A stretch of DNA of 11,950 bases from Alphaproteobacteria bacterium (GCA_024277955.1 JAJRUE010000147.1:1-11950), one strand, 5' to 3'; numbered from the stretch's first letter, positions 1-7,621 are shown. Notes: generated from the letters alone by a model not told the origin. A program made the numbers and translations.

Positions 1-746
1 ATCACCTCTTCCACCGGGGCCACTTCCATTTCCCCCAGATCGACGCCAGCCGCGCCCATCTGCGCGGTCATCCCGTCAAGCGCTGCGCGCGCCGCCAGGT
101 CGCAGTAAAGCGAAATCGCCCGCGCCGCGTCGTCGTTGCCGGGGATGATATAGTCGATCCCGTCGGGCGAACAGTTGGTGTCGACCACCGCCACGACCGG
201 AATGCCCAGCTTGTTGGCCTCGGCCACCGCCAGGTCTTCCTTGTTCACGTCGATCACGAACAACAGGTCCGGCCGGCCGCCCATGTCGCGGATGCCGCCC
301 AGCGCGCTTTCCAGCTTGAACTGCTGCCGCTCAAGCCCCAGGCGTTCCTTCTTGGTCATGCCCTCGGCGCCGGTTTCCAGCTTTTCGTCGATCTCTTTCA
401 GCCGCTTGATCGACTGCGACACGGTCTGCCAGTTGGTCAGCGTGCCGCCCAGCCAGCGGTGGTTCATGTAGTATTGGGCGCATTTCTCGGCCGCCTCCGC
501 GATCGGCTTTTGCGCCTGCCGCTTGGTGCCGACGAACAGCACGGAGCCGCCCTTGGCGACGGTTTCGCGGATCACGTTCAGCGCCGCGTCCAGCATCGGC
601 ACGGTCTGGGTCAGGTCGATGATGTGAATACCGTTGCGCGCGCCATAGATGAACTCGCCCATCTTGGGGTTCCAACGCTGCGTCTGGTGGCCAAAGTGAA
701 CGCCAGCTTCCAGCAGCTGACGCAAAGTGAAATCAGGAAGAGCCAT
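1..746 (-). CDS. rpsB: 30S ribosomal protein S2 (3' end outside the window)
   Basis: Reading down from 746, an open frame of 248 codons starts MALPDFTLRQLLEAGVHFGH and runs off the left edge without a stop. It contains the classic S2 blocks: GVHFGHQTQRWNPKM near residues 15-29, FVGTKRQAQ near 70-78, NHRWLGGTLTNW near 94-105, and PDLLFVIDVNKE plus VDTNCSPDGIDY in the second half. S2 is a late-assembling small-subunit protein that joins through S1 and is needed for translation initiation. The ATG at 746 has a purine-rich Shine-Dalgarno sequence (AAGGAC/AGAAG) just upstream. S2 in this group is about 255-265 residues, so only a short acidic C-terminal tail should be missing; the visible end is GEMEVAPVEEV. 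tsf is the usual next gene and may lie beyond the edge. S2 often represses its own mRNA through the leader, but no specific element is proven here. Its position just after rseP is unusual. Confidence 0.97.
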   Translation of the reverse strand, partial: MALPDFTLRQLLEAGVHFGHQTQRWNPKMGEFIYGARNGIHIIDLTQTVPMLDAALNVIRETVAKGGSVLFVGTKRQAQKPIAEAAEKCAQYYMNHRWLGGTLTNWQTVSQSIKRLKEIDEKLETGAEGMTKKERLGLERQQFKLESALGGIRDMGGRPDLLFVIDVNKEDLAVAEANKLGIPVVAVVDTNCSPDGIDYIIPGNDDAARAISLYCDLAARAALDGMTAQMGAAGVDLGEMEVAPVEEV

Positions 747-1002
747 GTCTTCTTGTCCTTTTCATTTCCGGTTTCAAGCCTTGGGCGCGGTCAAGAGGGC
801 TGTTGCCCAACCGGCGGACCATATGCGGATTTCTCCCCGCGAACGGCCCAAACCACGCCTGTGGATTCAGATTGGGCGCAGATACTCCAGCCCGCCGCCT
901 TTGGCAAGCGCAAACCTGCCGCAGCCAGCCACTTGCCTTCTTCTGTCCGAAAATATCCCCGCCGGAGGCATGAAATCTTCCCCCGCCCCCACGGGCAGCC
1001 CG
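747..1002 (-). promoter_or_regulatory. rseP-rpsB intergenic region with rpsB leader and candidate promoter
   Basis: This is a non-coding stretch between the rseP stop and the rpsB start. On the minus strand TTGCCA (907-902) and TATCTG (884-879) lie 17 bp apart and could be a -35/-10 pair (5/6 and 3/6 matches to the sigma-70 consensus), giving a leader of about 130 nt. Within the leader, TTGGGC and GCCCAA (810-805 and 786-781) can pair, and GGGC-AACA-GCCC is an alternative small hairpin. ACGGG-CAG-CCCGT (991-1003) is a short palindrome next to the rseP stop, without a T tract. The promoter is a guess by eye; that rpsB needs its own promoter here is more secure. Confidence 0.35.
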
Positions 1003-2337
1003 TTACGGGCAGCGGAAATCGTTTGACAGCGCAAAGACCATCAAGGTCAGGATCAGCGCCATGCCGATGGTCATCATCAGCCGCATCGCCCCTTCGCTTG
1101 GCGGTCGCCCGACGATGGCCTCGTAGGCGTGAAACACCAGGTGGCCGCCATCCAGCACCGGGATCGGAAACAGGTTCAAAAACCCCACCGCCGTCGACAG
1201 CACCGCGATGAACCAGACAAAGGACAACAGCCCCTGGCTGGCCGCCTGCCCCGAGGTCTCGGCGATCCCCACCGGCCCGCGCAGGTTGCAGCTGGAAATC
1301 GAGCCGGCGATCACGTGATACAGCCCCGACAGGCTGGAACGCACGATGTAATAGGTCTGGCTGGCGCCGTAGCCCAGCGACTTGAAGATCCCGGGCCGCG
1401 AGGTCTGCGGCTTGAACACCATGCCGCCGGTGATGCCGATCAGCCAGCGGGTCTCGAAGCCGCCGTCGGGCAGCGGCAGATCGACCCGGCGCGGGGTCAG
1501 CGTCACCTCCAGCTGTTCGCCCGCCCGCCAGACCTTCAGCGAAACCGGTTCGCCGCCGGAATTGCCGACGATCTTGCGAAGCTCGGCAAAGGTCGCCACC
1601 GGCGCGCCGTTGGCCGCAAGGATCACGTCGCCCACCTCGATGCCGGCATCCACCGCCGCCGAGCCGGGGCTGAGCCCGACCACGATCGGCGGATAGGGAT
1701 GCGGCCCCGGCACGTCGATTTCGCGCCCGTCGCGCTTGACCAGATAGTCCAGGTCGTTGCGCGGGGGCAGCGCCTCGATGAACGGTTCGAACTGCTCCAG
1801 CGGCGGGGTTTTCACGCCCTCGATCGCCAGGATCACATCGCCCGGCTGCAGCCCCTGTTCGTAGGGCACCGGGCGCAGATCGGCGATCGTCAGCGGGTCC
1901 GAGGCGATTCCGCGAAACCCGATGATGGCGGCGAAAATCGCGATCGACAGCAGAAAGTTGAACACCGGCCCCGCCGCCACCGTGGCGGCCCGCGCCCAGA
2001 GCGGCGCGCCATGCATGGTGCGCCGGCGCTGTTCGGGCGAAAGCCCGCTCATCATCGCGGCGTCGGGGCTGCTGGCGGCGCTGGCGTCGCCCTTGAACTT
2101 GACATAGCCGCCCAGCGGAAAGGCGGCGATCTGCCAGCGGGTGCCGCGGCGGTCGATGCGCGACCACAGGATCGGCCCGAAACCCAGCGAAAACACGTCG
2201 GCGTCGATCCCCGACCAGCGCCCGACGATGTAGTGGCCAAACTCGTGGATGGCGACGATGATCAGCAGCGCCACCACAAAGGCGCCGATGGTGAACAGCA
2301 GGTTGCCAAACGAAGGTATCAGTCCGATCAGATCCAA
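1003..2337 (-). CDS. rseP: RIP metalloprotease RseP (site-2 zinc protease)
   Basis: This 444-residue integral membrane zinc protease of the M50B/S2P family cleaves the transmembrane segment of anti-sigma factors and clears remnant signal peptides. The HEFGH zinc motif is at residues 31-35 in the first membrane helix. The conserved FPLGGYVKFKGD follows at 73-84, GPVFNFLLSIAIF at 123-135, two PDZ domains span roughly 145-210 and 215-290 (the second with GSAAVDAGIEVGDVI), and the third zinc ligand lies in NLFPIPVLDGG at 388-398. All catalytic residues are present and the length is normal. The start is TTG (2337-2335), preceded by AAAAGG eight bases upstream inside the end of dxr. The dxr stop lies only 4 bp away, so translation is probably coupled. 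In most proteobacteria bamA follows; here rpsB follows instead. Confidence 0.95.
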   Translation of the reverse strand: MDLIGLIPSFGNLLFTIGAFVVALLIIVAIHEFGHYIVGRWSGIDADVFSLGFGPILWSRIDRRGTRWQIAAFPLGGYVKFKGDASAASSPDAAMMSGLSPEQRRRTMHGAPLWARAATVAAGPVFNFLLSIAIFAAIIGFRGIASDPLTIADLRPVPYEQGLQPGDVILAIEGVKTPPLEQFEPFIEALPPRNDLDYLVKRDGREIDVPGPHPYPPIVVGLSPGSAAVDAGIEVGDVILAANGAPVATFAELRKIVGNSGGEPVSLKVWRAGEQLEVTLTPRRVDLPLPDGGFETRWLIGITGGMVFKPQTSRPGIFKSLGYGASQTYYIVRSSLSGLYHVIAGSISSCNLRGPVGIAETSGQAASQGLLSFVWFIAVLSTAVGFLNLFPIPVLDGGHLVFHAYEAIVGRPPSEGAMRLMMTIGMALILTLMVFALSNDFRCP

Positions 2338-2341
2338 AATT

Positions 2342-3520
2342 TCAGCCTTTTGCTTGCAGCGCGCGGATTGCTTCGCTGGCCCCTACCCGCGCCAGATGGT
2401 CAGCCTCGGCGACGTTATCAAGGGTGATTGCGCCCTGAATGAGACCCGGGCGCACAGAAAGGCTGCCCAGCACCTGTTCCACCACCGCCGCCATGTCCAT
2501 GAAGCCGATCTTGCCGGCGATGAAGGCGTCCAGCGCGCGTTCCTTGGCGGCGTTGAACACGGCGCCGGCCAGCCCGCCGGTCTGCATCACCTCGCGCGCC
2601 AGGCGCAGGGCCGGAAACCGGGTTTCGTCGGGTGCCTGGAAGCGCAGCTGGCCGATGCGCGCCAGATCCAGCCGCTCCACCGGCAGGTGCCGGCGCTCGG
2701 GCCAGTTCAGCGCAAACCCGATGGCGTGGCGCATGTCGGCGGGCCCGATATGGGCCATCAGCGCGCCGTCGTTGAAACCGACCAGCGCATGCACCAGGCT
2801 TTCGGGGTGGACAAGCACCTCGATCTGCTCAGGCGGAAAGCCGAAAAACTCATGGGTTTCAATCAGTTCCAACGCCTTGTTGAACATCGAGGCGCTGTCG
2901 ATCGTGATCCGCTGCCCCATCACCCAGTTGGGGTGGTTCAGCGCCTGTTCCAGCGTGGCGCGCGCCAGCTGCCCCACGGGCCAGTCGCGAAACGGCCCGC
3001 CGGAGGCGGTGATGATCACCCGTTCAACGCTGGCCGCATCTTCGCCGATCAGCCCTTGAAACACGGCGGAATGTTCGCTGTCCACCGGCAGGATGGTGGC
3101 GCCGTGGGCGCGCGCGGTCGCCATCAGCAGCGGCCCCGCGGTCACCAGGCTTTCCTTGTTGGCCAGCGCCAGCGTCGTGCCCTGTTCCAGCGCCTTCAGC
3201 CCCGGCGCCAGACCGGCGGCGCCGACGATGGCGCTCATGATCCAGTCGGCGGGACGTTCGGCCGCCTCGACCAGCGCCTGCGCCCCGGCCGCCGCCTCGA
3301 CCCCGCTGCCCGCAAGCGCCTCGCGCAGTTCGCCCAGCCGGGCCTCGTCGGCGGTGACCGCCAGGTCAGCCCCGAATTCGCGCGCATCGGCGGCCAGTTG
3401 CGCGATATTCGCGCCCCCGGTCAGCGCCACCACCTTGAATTCGGCGCGCCGCCGCCGGATCAGGTCCAGCGTGTTCTGCCCGATCGAGCCGGTGGCACCG
3501 AAAACCGAAACCCTGCGCAT
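2342..3520 (-). CDS. dxr: 1-deoxy-D-xylulose 5-phosphate reductoisomerase
   Basis: This enzyme makes the committed step of the MEP isoprenoid pathway, converting DXP to 2-C-methyl-D-erythritol 4-phosphate with NADPH and a divalent metal. The 392 residues match the usual length (398 in E. coli). Visible are the NADPH-binding GATGSIGQNTLDLI at 8-21, ANKESLVTAG at 120-129, metal ligands D147 and E149 in LPVDSEHSAVFQGL, the ITASGGPFRDW block at 170-180, H196 of the flexible HPNWVMG loop, and S209/N214/K215/E218 in DSASMFNKALELIE. All equivalents of the E. coli active-site residues are present. The ATG overlaps the cdsA stop by one base (TGATG), which points to coupled translation. Its product feeds the undecaprenyl carrier made by the neighbouring uppS, so the grouping is metabolically coherent. 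Confidence 0.97.
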   Translation of the reverse strand: MRRVSVFGATGSIGQNTLDLIRRRRAEFKVVALTGGANIAQLAADAREFGADLAVTADEARLGELREALAGSGVEAAAGAQALVEAAERPADWIMSAIVGAAGLAPGLKALEQGTTLALANKESLVTAGPLLMATARAHGATILPVDSEHSAVFQGLIGEDAASVERVIITASGGPFRDWPVGQLARATLEQALNHPNWVMGQRITIDSASMFNKALELIETHEFFGFPPEQIEVLVHPESLVHALVGFNDGALMAHIGPADMRHAIGFALNWPERRHLPVERLDLARIGQLRFQAPDETRFPALRLAREVMQTGGLAGAVFNAAKERALDAFIAGKIGFMDMAAVVEQVLGSLSVRPGLIQGAITLDNVAEADHLARVGASEAIRALQAKG

Positions 3521-4314
3521 CACGTCAACCCGAAGATGTCCGGGCGCAGCGACACCGCGATCAGCACCGCAAAGGCCGCCCCGAGCATCCCGTCGAACCG
3601 GTCCAGCAGCCCGCCGTGGCCCGGCAGCAGGTTCGAGCTGTCCTTGACCCCGCTCAGCCGCTTGATCGCGCTTTCGGCGATGTCGCCCAGCTGCGAGGCA
3701 AAGGACAGGCCGATGCTGAGCGCCACCAGCACCGGGCCCGCGCCCAACGCGCCGGAAAACGCGGCCCCCACCAGCGCCGCCGCGACCCAGCCGCCGGCGG
3801 TGCCCGACCAGGTTTTCCTGGGGCTGACGCGGGGCCAGAACTTGGGGCCGCCAACGATCCGGCCGACGAAATATCCGGCGATGTCGGTCACCACCACCAC
3901 CACCACCAGCCACAGGATCCAGCCCAGCCCCAGATCCTGACGAAGCATCTGCATCGCCGCCGCGCCGCCCATGATAATCACGCCATAACAAAGGTATACA
4001 AGGCGATGTTCATGTAACATGATCGCCCCGAGAACCGGCGCCAACGCCAGCAGGACATACCACGGAACGCCAAACCCCATCGCCAGCGCCAGCAGGGCGA
4101 GCCCGCCGATATCGGCCAGCACCAGCACCAGAACCCGTTGCGGCGCGTTCAGCATTCGGCCCAGTTCCCACAGCATCAGCGTCACCGCCAGCACCAGAAG
4201 CGCCAGAAACCACAGCCCGCCGGCCCACAGCGCCAGCCCGCCCACCACCACCATCGCGATGGCGGTCAGCACCCGCGCCTTCAGATCATCCCATTTGCGG
4301 GGGGCGTCGTTCAT
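3520..4314 (-). CDS. cdsA: phosphatidate cytidylyltransferase (CDP-diglyceride synthase)
   Basis: This 264-residue polytopic inner-membrane enzyme makes CDP-diacylglycerol from phosphatidic acid and CTP, the branch point for all phospholipids. The CDP-diglyceride synthase signature is complete at 215-241, from SAIKR through VKD and PGHGG to LLDRFD, containing the metal-binding aspartates. Most of the remainder is hydrophobic helices (such as AMVVVGGLALWAGGLWFLAL near the N-terminus). A GTC-rich run near 3885-3910 encodes six consecutive valines in one helix. The ATG overlaps the uppS stop by four bases (ATGA), and its own stop overlaps the dxr start, so it is translationally locked between its neighbours. 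A longer in-frame start upstream would lie inside uppS and is not supported. Confidence 0.96.
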   Translation of the reverse strand: MNDAPRKWDDLKARVLTAIAMVVVGGLALWAGGLWFLALLVLAVTLMLWELGRMLNAPQRVLVLVLADIGGLALLALAMGFGVPWYVLLALAPVLGAIMLHEHRLVYLCYGVIIMGGAAAMQMLRQDLGLGWILWLVVVVVVTDIAGYFVGRIVGGPKFWPRVSPRKTWSGTAGGWVAAALVGAAFSGALGAGPVLVALSIGLSFASQLGDIAESAIKRLSGVKDSSNLLPGHGGLLDRFDGMLGAAFAVLIAVSLRPDIFGLT

Positions 4315-5057
4315 CCGGCGACGGCACCGAAACGGCGTTCGCGCTTGGCGTAGTTGCGCAGGATTTCGGCAAAGATGTCCTTGGTGAAATCCGGCCACAA
4401 CGTGTCGACGAATTCATATTCGGCATAGGCCGACTGCCACAGCAGAAAGTTCGAGATCCGCGCTTCGCCCGAGGTGCGGATCACCAGATCCGGGTCGGGC
4501 AGCACATAGGTATCGAGATATTTCGCCAGGGTTTCGGCGTCGACCTCTTCCGGGTCCAGCCGGCCTGCCTTGACCTCGCGCGCAAGCCGCTTGGTGGCGC
4601 GCGCCACCTCGTCGCGGCCGCCATAGTTGATGGCGATGGTCAGATGCACCAGATCGTTGTGCTCGGTCAGCTTTTCGAGGTTGTCCATCATCTCGACCAG
4701 CTTGGTTTCCAGCCGGATCCGGTCGCCGATGAAGCGCACCCGCACGCCATTGTCGCGCAGGGCGTTGGCTTCCTTGGTGATGTAGCGCTTGAACAGCGTC
4801 ATCAGCCCGGTCACCTCGGCCTGGGTGCGTTTCCAGTTTTCGGTGGAAAAAGCGAAGACCGTCAGATACTTGACCCCAAGCTGCGGGCAGCTTTCAACGA
4901 TTTCGCGGACCCGGCGGCCGCCGGCCTGATGGCCGAAAAGCCGCGGTTTGCCACGGGCCTGGGCCCAACGGCCGTTCCCGTCCATGATCACGGCCACATG
5001 GCGCGGTCCGGGTTCGTCATGATCTTTCAAATTCTGCCCCTTTGCCGGGTCGTTCAA
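4311..5057 (-). CDS. uppS: isoprenyl transferase (di-trans,poly-cis-undecaprenyl diphosphate synthase)
   Basis: This cytosolic cis-prenyltransferase condenses farnesyl diphosphate with eight isopentenyl diphosphates to give the C55 lipid carrier for peptidoglycan and other polymers. The 248 residues contain IMDGNGRWAQARGKPRLFGH at 24-43 with catalytic D26, N28, R39 and H43, then LTVFAFSTENWKR at 65-77, INYGGRDE at 143-150, DLVIRTSGEARISNFLLWQ at 190-208 and AYAEYEF with E213. Every residue known to be critical in E. coli UppS is present. The called start is TTG at 5057, with AAGGA only three bases before it. A second TTG at codon 10 (5030) has AAGGGG six bases upstream and is a credible alternative that would give 239 residues. 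It lies 18 bp after frr. Confidence 0.95.
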   Translation of the reverse strand: MNDPAKGQNLKDHDEPGPRHVAVIMDGNGRWAQARGKPRLFGHQAGGRRVREIVESCPQLGVKYLTVFAFSTENWKRTQAEVTGLMTLFKRYITKEANALRDNGVRVRFIGDRIRLETKLVEMMDNLEKLTEHNDLVHLTIAINYGGRDEVARATKRLAREVKAGRLDPEEVDAETLAKYLDTYVLPDPDLVIRTSGEARISNFLLWQSAYAEYEFVDTLWPDFTKDIFAEILRNYAKRERRFGAVAG

Positions 5058-5075
5058 TATCCTTCGGAACGTCGC

Positions 5076-5651
5076 TCAGACCTGCATGATCTCGGCCTGC
5101 TTGTGTTCCAGCGCCGCGTCGATCGCGGCAATTGCCTTGTCTGTCAGGTCCTGCACCTCGTCGGCCCAGATCTTGTGGTCGTCCTCGCTCATGCCTTCGG
5201 CCTTGGCCTTTTTCAGCTGGTCCATGCCGTCACGCCGGATGTTTCGCACGGCAATGCGGGCATTTTCTGCATATTGTGCGGCAACTTTGGACAATTCGCG
5301 GCGGCGCTCTTCGTTCAGTTCGGGGATCGGCAGGCGGATGATGGTGCCGTCGATCACCGGGTTGATGCCCAGCCCCGAATTGCGGATCGCCTTTTCGGCG
5401 GCCCCCACCAGCGACTTGTCCCAGATGTTGATGGTCACCATGCGCGGCTCGGGCACGTTCACGGTGCCGACCTGATTGATCGGGGTCATCGTGCCATAGG
5501 CGTCGACCATCACCGGTTCCACCATCGTGGCCGAAGCCCGCCCGGTGCGCAGCGACGCGAATTCCTGCTTGAGAGCCGCCATCGCGCCGTCCATCCGGCG
5601 CTGAAGATCGTCCAGGTCAATTTCCAGATCGTCCGCCATCTTACCACTCAT
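5076..5651 (-). CDS. frr: ribosome recycling factor
   Basis: RRF acts with EF-G to split the 70S ribosome after termination and is essential in the bacteria tested. The 191-residue sequence aligns along its length with the family (185 in E. coli): ASLRTGRAS near 36-44 at the head of the three-helix bundle, AYGTMTPINQVGTVNVPEPR in domain II, KAIRNSGLGINPV, and ELNEERRRELSKVAAQYAENARIAVRNIRRD with the conserved arginines, ending KQAEIMQV. The called ATG is 5651; a second ATG at codon 5 (5639) begins MADDLEIDLDD and may be the real start. Neither has a good Shine-Dalgarno sequence. A hairpin sits just upstream (5665-5690). It follows pyrH by 60 bp and precedes uppS by 18 bp. Confidence 0.96.
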   Translation of the reverse strand: MSGKMADDLEIDLDDLQRRMDGAMAALKQEFASLRTGRASATMVEPVMVDAYGTMTPINQVGTVNVPEPRMVTINIWDKSLVGAAEKAIRNSGLGINPVIDGTIIRLPIPELNEERRRELSKVAAQYAENARIAVRNIRRDGMDQLKKAKAEGMSEDDHKIWADEVQDLTDKAIAAIDAALEHKQAEIMQV

Positions 5652-5664
5652 CTTGTTGTTTTTT

Positions 5665-5690
5665 GCGCCAGGGCGTCGGGTGTCTGGCGC
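5665..5690 (-). promoter_or_regulatory. hairpin in the pyrH-frr spacer
   Basis: GCGCCAG and CTGGCGC form a perfect 7-bp stem around a 12-nt loop. In the minus-strand transcript the stem is followed by a run of six A's and the frr start about 13 nt later, so it is not an intrinsic terminator for the operon. It could affect frr translation or mark an RNA processing site. On the plus strand it lacks a clean T tract as well. Confidence 0.5.
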
Positions 5691-5711
5691 GTCTCTTTCA
5701 GGTTTTCTAAG

Positions 5712-6464
5712 TCAGTTTCCCACGATTGTATAGGTGCCTTTGCCATTCAGGATGCCCTTGAAGCCGCCGGGCTCGTCCAGGGAAAACACGATGATCGGCA
5801 GGTTGTTGTCGCGCGCCAGCGCAATCGCCGAGGCATCCATCACCCCAAGATGCATCGCCAGCACGTCATCGTAGCTGATCCGCTCAAAGCGTTTTGCGTC
5901 CGCGTGCTTTTCCGGATCCTTGTCGTAGACCCCGTCAACCTTGGTGCCCTTGAAGATCGCTTCGCAGGTCATTTCGTTGGCGCGCAGCGTGGCCGCGGTG
6001 TCGGTGGTGAAATAGGGGTTGCCGGTGCCGGCGGCAAAGATGCACACCCGGCCCTTTTCCAGGTGACGCACGGCGCGGCGGCGAATGTAGGGTTCGCAGA
6101 CCTGGTCCATCGGGATGGCGCTGATCACGCGGGTATGGATGCCCAGCGCCTCGAGCTAGCTTTGCATGGCCAGCGCGTTCATCACGGTTGCCAGCATCCC
6201 CATGTAGTCGGCGGTGGTGCGCTCCATCCCCTGCGCGCTGCCCTGGAGCCCGCGAAAGATGTTGCCGCCGCCGATCACCATGCAAATCTCGACGCCCATG
6301 TCGTGCACGCTCTTGATTTCCTGGGCGATGCGCGCGACCGTCGGCGGGTGCAGCCCATAGCCCTGATCGCCCATCAGCGCTTCGCCCGAGATTTTCAGCA
6401 TGACCCGTTTGTAGGTGGTTGCCGGCTGGCCGTCGTCCGGTTCGCCGATTGCCTGTTCGCCCAT
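5712..6464 (-). pseudogene. pyrH: UMP kinase, interrupted by an in-frame amber stop at 6158-6156
   Basis: UMP kinase phosphorylates UMP to UDP for pyrimidine nucleotide supply and is an amino-acid-kinase-fold hexamer, essential in E. coli and many bacteria. The first part (residues 1-102 from the ATG at 6464) has KISGEAL at 24-30, CMVIGGGNIFRG at 61-72 and MGMLATVMNALAMQS at 88-102. Then codon 103 is TAG. The homologous sequence resumes in the same frame (LEALGIHTRVISAIPM, later FAAGTGNPYFTTDTAA, GTKVDGVYDKDP, GVMDASAIALARDN) to the stop at 5712, totalling a normal 250 residues. So this is a nonsense change and not a frameshift; an Ala is usual at this position in relatives. The next in-frame start is GTG at 6128, without a Shine-Dalgarno. 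AGGGA lies 8 nt before the ATG at 6464 but only 2 nt before one at 6470. A sequencing error, readthrough or a true lesion cannot be told apart here. Confidence 0.9.
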
Positions 6465-6470
6465 TCGCAT

Positions 6471-6616
6471 TGTCCCTGATTGCGCGTGATCTGAATTTGG
6501 CGCAAAATGTCGGAAAACAGGCTTGGGTTCAATGCGAGAAACCTTCGGGAAGCGAATTAACCCGCCCTGGGCGGCATATCCCGCCCTGCGGCGGCGATCC
6601 GGGGCGGCCTGACGCC
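6471..6616. promoter_or_regulatory. divergent pyrH/miaA spacer
   Basis: The region lies between divergent pyrH and miaA and should hold promoters for both. On the minus strand TTGAAC (6532-6527) and CATTTT (6509-6504) are 17 bp apart, a weak candidate pyrH promoter about 40 bp before its start. The miaA side has a palindrome CCGCCC-T-GGGCGG (6562-6574), and CCCGCCCTG occurs twice with a 19-bp period (6561 and 6580). No clear miaA promoter or ribosome binding site was seen. Confidence 0.3.
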
Positions 6617-7621
6617 GTGCCCGATCGCGCCAGCAAACCGCCCGCAAACCCGCCCCTGCGCCAGTCCGGAGCCCCGCCCGAAGACCAGCCCGCCGCGAAC
6701 CCGCCCCAGGAAACGCCCCAGGAAAGCTGGCGCGCCGGGCTGACCGGGGATCTGCCCGATATCGACGGCACCAGGCCGGTGCTGATCGCCGGGCCGACGG
6801 CTTCGGGCAAATCGGCGCTGGCGATGCGCATCGCGGCGCGCTTCGGCGGGCGGGTGATCAATGCCGACGCGCTGCAGGTCTACGCCAACTGGCGGGTGCT
6901 GACCGCGCGCCCCAGCACCGCCGACGAAGCCCGCCTGCCGCACGCGCTTTACGGCCATGTGCCGGGCGAACAGGCCTATTCGGTCGGGCGCTGGCTGCGC
7001 GACCTGGCTCCGCTCCTGGCGCCGGACGGGCCGCTGCCGGTGATCGTCGGCGGCACGGGGCTGTATTTCACCGCGCTGACCGAAGGGCTGGCCGAGATCC
7101 CGCCGGTGCCGCCGGCGGTGCGCCAGGCGGCGGACCGGCTGCTGGCCGAGCGCGGCCTTGCGGCGCTGCTGGCCGAAATCGATCCCGACACGCTGGCGCG
7201 CATCGACCAGCGCAACCCGGCGCGGGTGCAACGGGCCTGGGAAGTGGCGCGCGCCACCGGGCGCGGGCTGGCCCAGTGGCAGGACGCGACGCCGGCCCCT
7301 GCCCTGCCGCTGAGCGCCTGCGTGCCGATCCTGCTGGAAACCGACAAGGACTGGCTGAACCGGCGCATCGCGGCGCGCTTCGATGCGATGCTTGAGGCCG
7401 GCGCGCTGGACGAAGCGCGCGCCAACCGCAAGGACTGGTCGGCGGGGCTGCCGTCGGCCAAGGCGATCGGCGCGGCGGAACTGATCGCTCATCTCGAAGG
7501 CCGGCTGAGCCTCGAGGCGGCCCGCGAACGCGCCACCATCGCCACGCGCCAATACGCCAAGCGCCAGCGCCAGTGGTTCCGGTCGCGCATGCGCCGCTGG
7601 CACCGGGGCCGGCCCGGCTGA
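6617..7621 (+). CDS. miaA: tRNA dimethylallyltransferase MiaA
   Basis: MiaA transfers a dimethylallyl group from DMAPP to N6 of A37 in tRNAs reading UNN codons, improving decoding. The P-loop GPTASGKS is at 59-66 from the GTG used here, followed by NADALQVYANWRVLTARPS (the DSMQVY-type block), PHALYGHVPGEQAYS, VGGTGLYFTALTEGL, and the C-terminal SAKAIGAAELIAHLEG and ATRQYAKRQRQWFR. The chosen start gives 334 residues with a proline-rich N-terminal tail of about 50 residues that is unusual for the family (about 290). No ATG or TTG occurs between 6617 and the conserved core; a CTG at 6740 would give 293 residues, close to the norm, but lacks a well-placed ribosome site. The open frame extends back to 6419 but would then overlap pyrH. 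The gene is divergent from pyrH, and no clear terminator follows it. Confidence 0.88.
   Translation: MPDRASKPPANPPLRQSGAPPEDQPAANPPQETPQESWRAGLTGDLPDIDGTRPVLIAGPTASGKSALAMRIAARFGGRVINADALQVYANWRVLTARPSTADEARLPHALYGHVPGEQAYSVGRWLRDLAPLLAPDGPLPVIVGGTGLYFTALTEGLAEIPPVPPAVRQAADRLLAERGLAALLAEIDPDTLARIDQRNPARVQRAWEVARATGRGLAQWQDATPAPALPLSACVPILLETDKDWLNRRIAARFDAMLEAGALDEARANRKDWSAGLPSAKAIGAAELIAHLEGRLSLEAARERATIATRQYAKRQRQWFRSRMRRWHRGRPG

Noticed and set aside
3885..3912. CAC trinucleotide repeat as a regulatory microsatellite
   Set aside because: It lies inside cdsA and encodes consecutive valines of a membrane helix; GTG/GTC codon bias explains it.
6126..6176. Programmed frameshift or pyrrolysine insertion in pyrH
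   Set aside because: The reading frame is the same before and after the stop, so no shift is needed; nothing in the window suggests pyrrolysine machinery and this residue is not catalytic in the family.
459..6479. Long plus-strand open frames opposite rpsB, rseP, dxr, cdsA, uppS, frr and pyrH
   Set aside because: They lie opposite clearly recognised genes, have His/Arg/Gln-rich low-complexity composition typical of antisense frames in GC-rich DNA, and show no family motifs.
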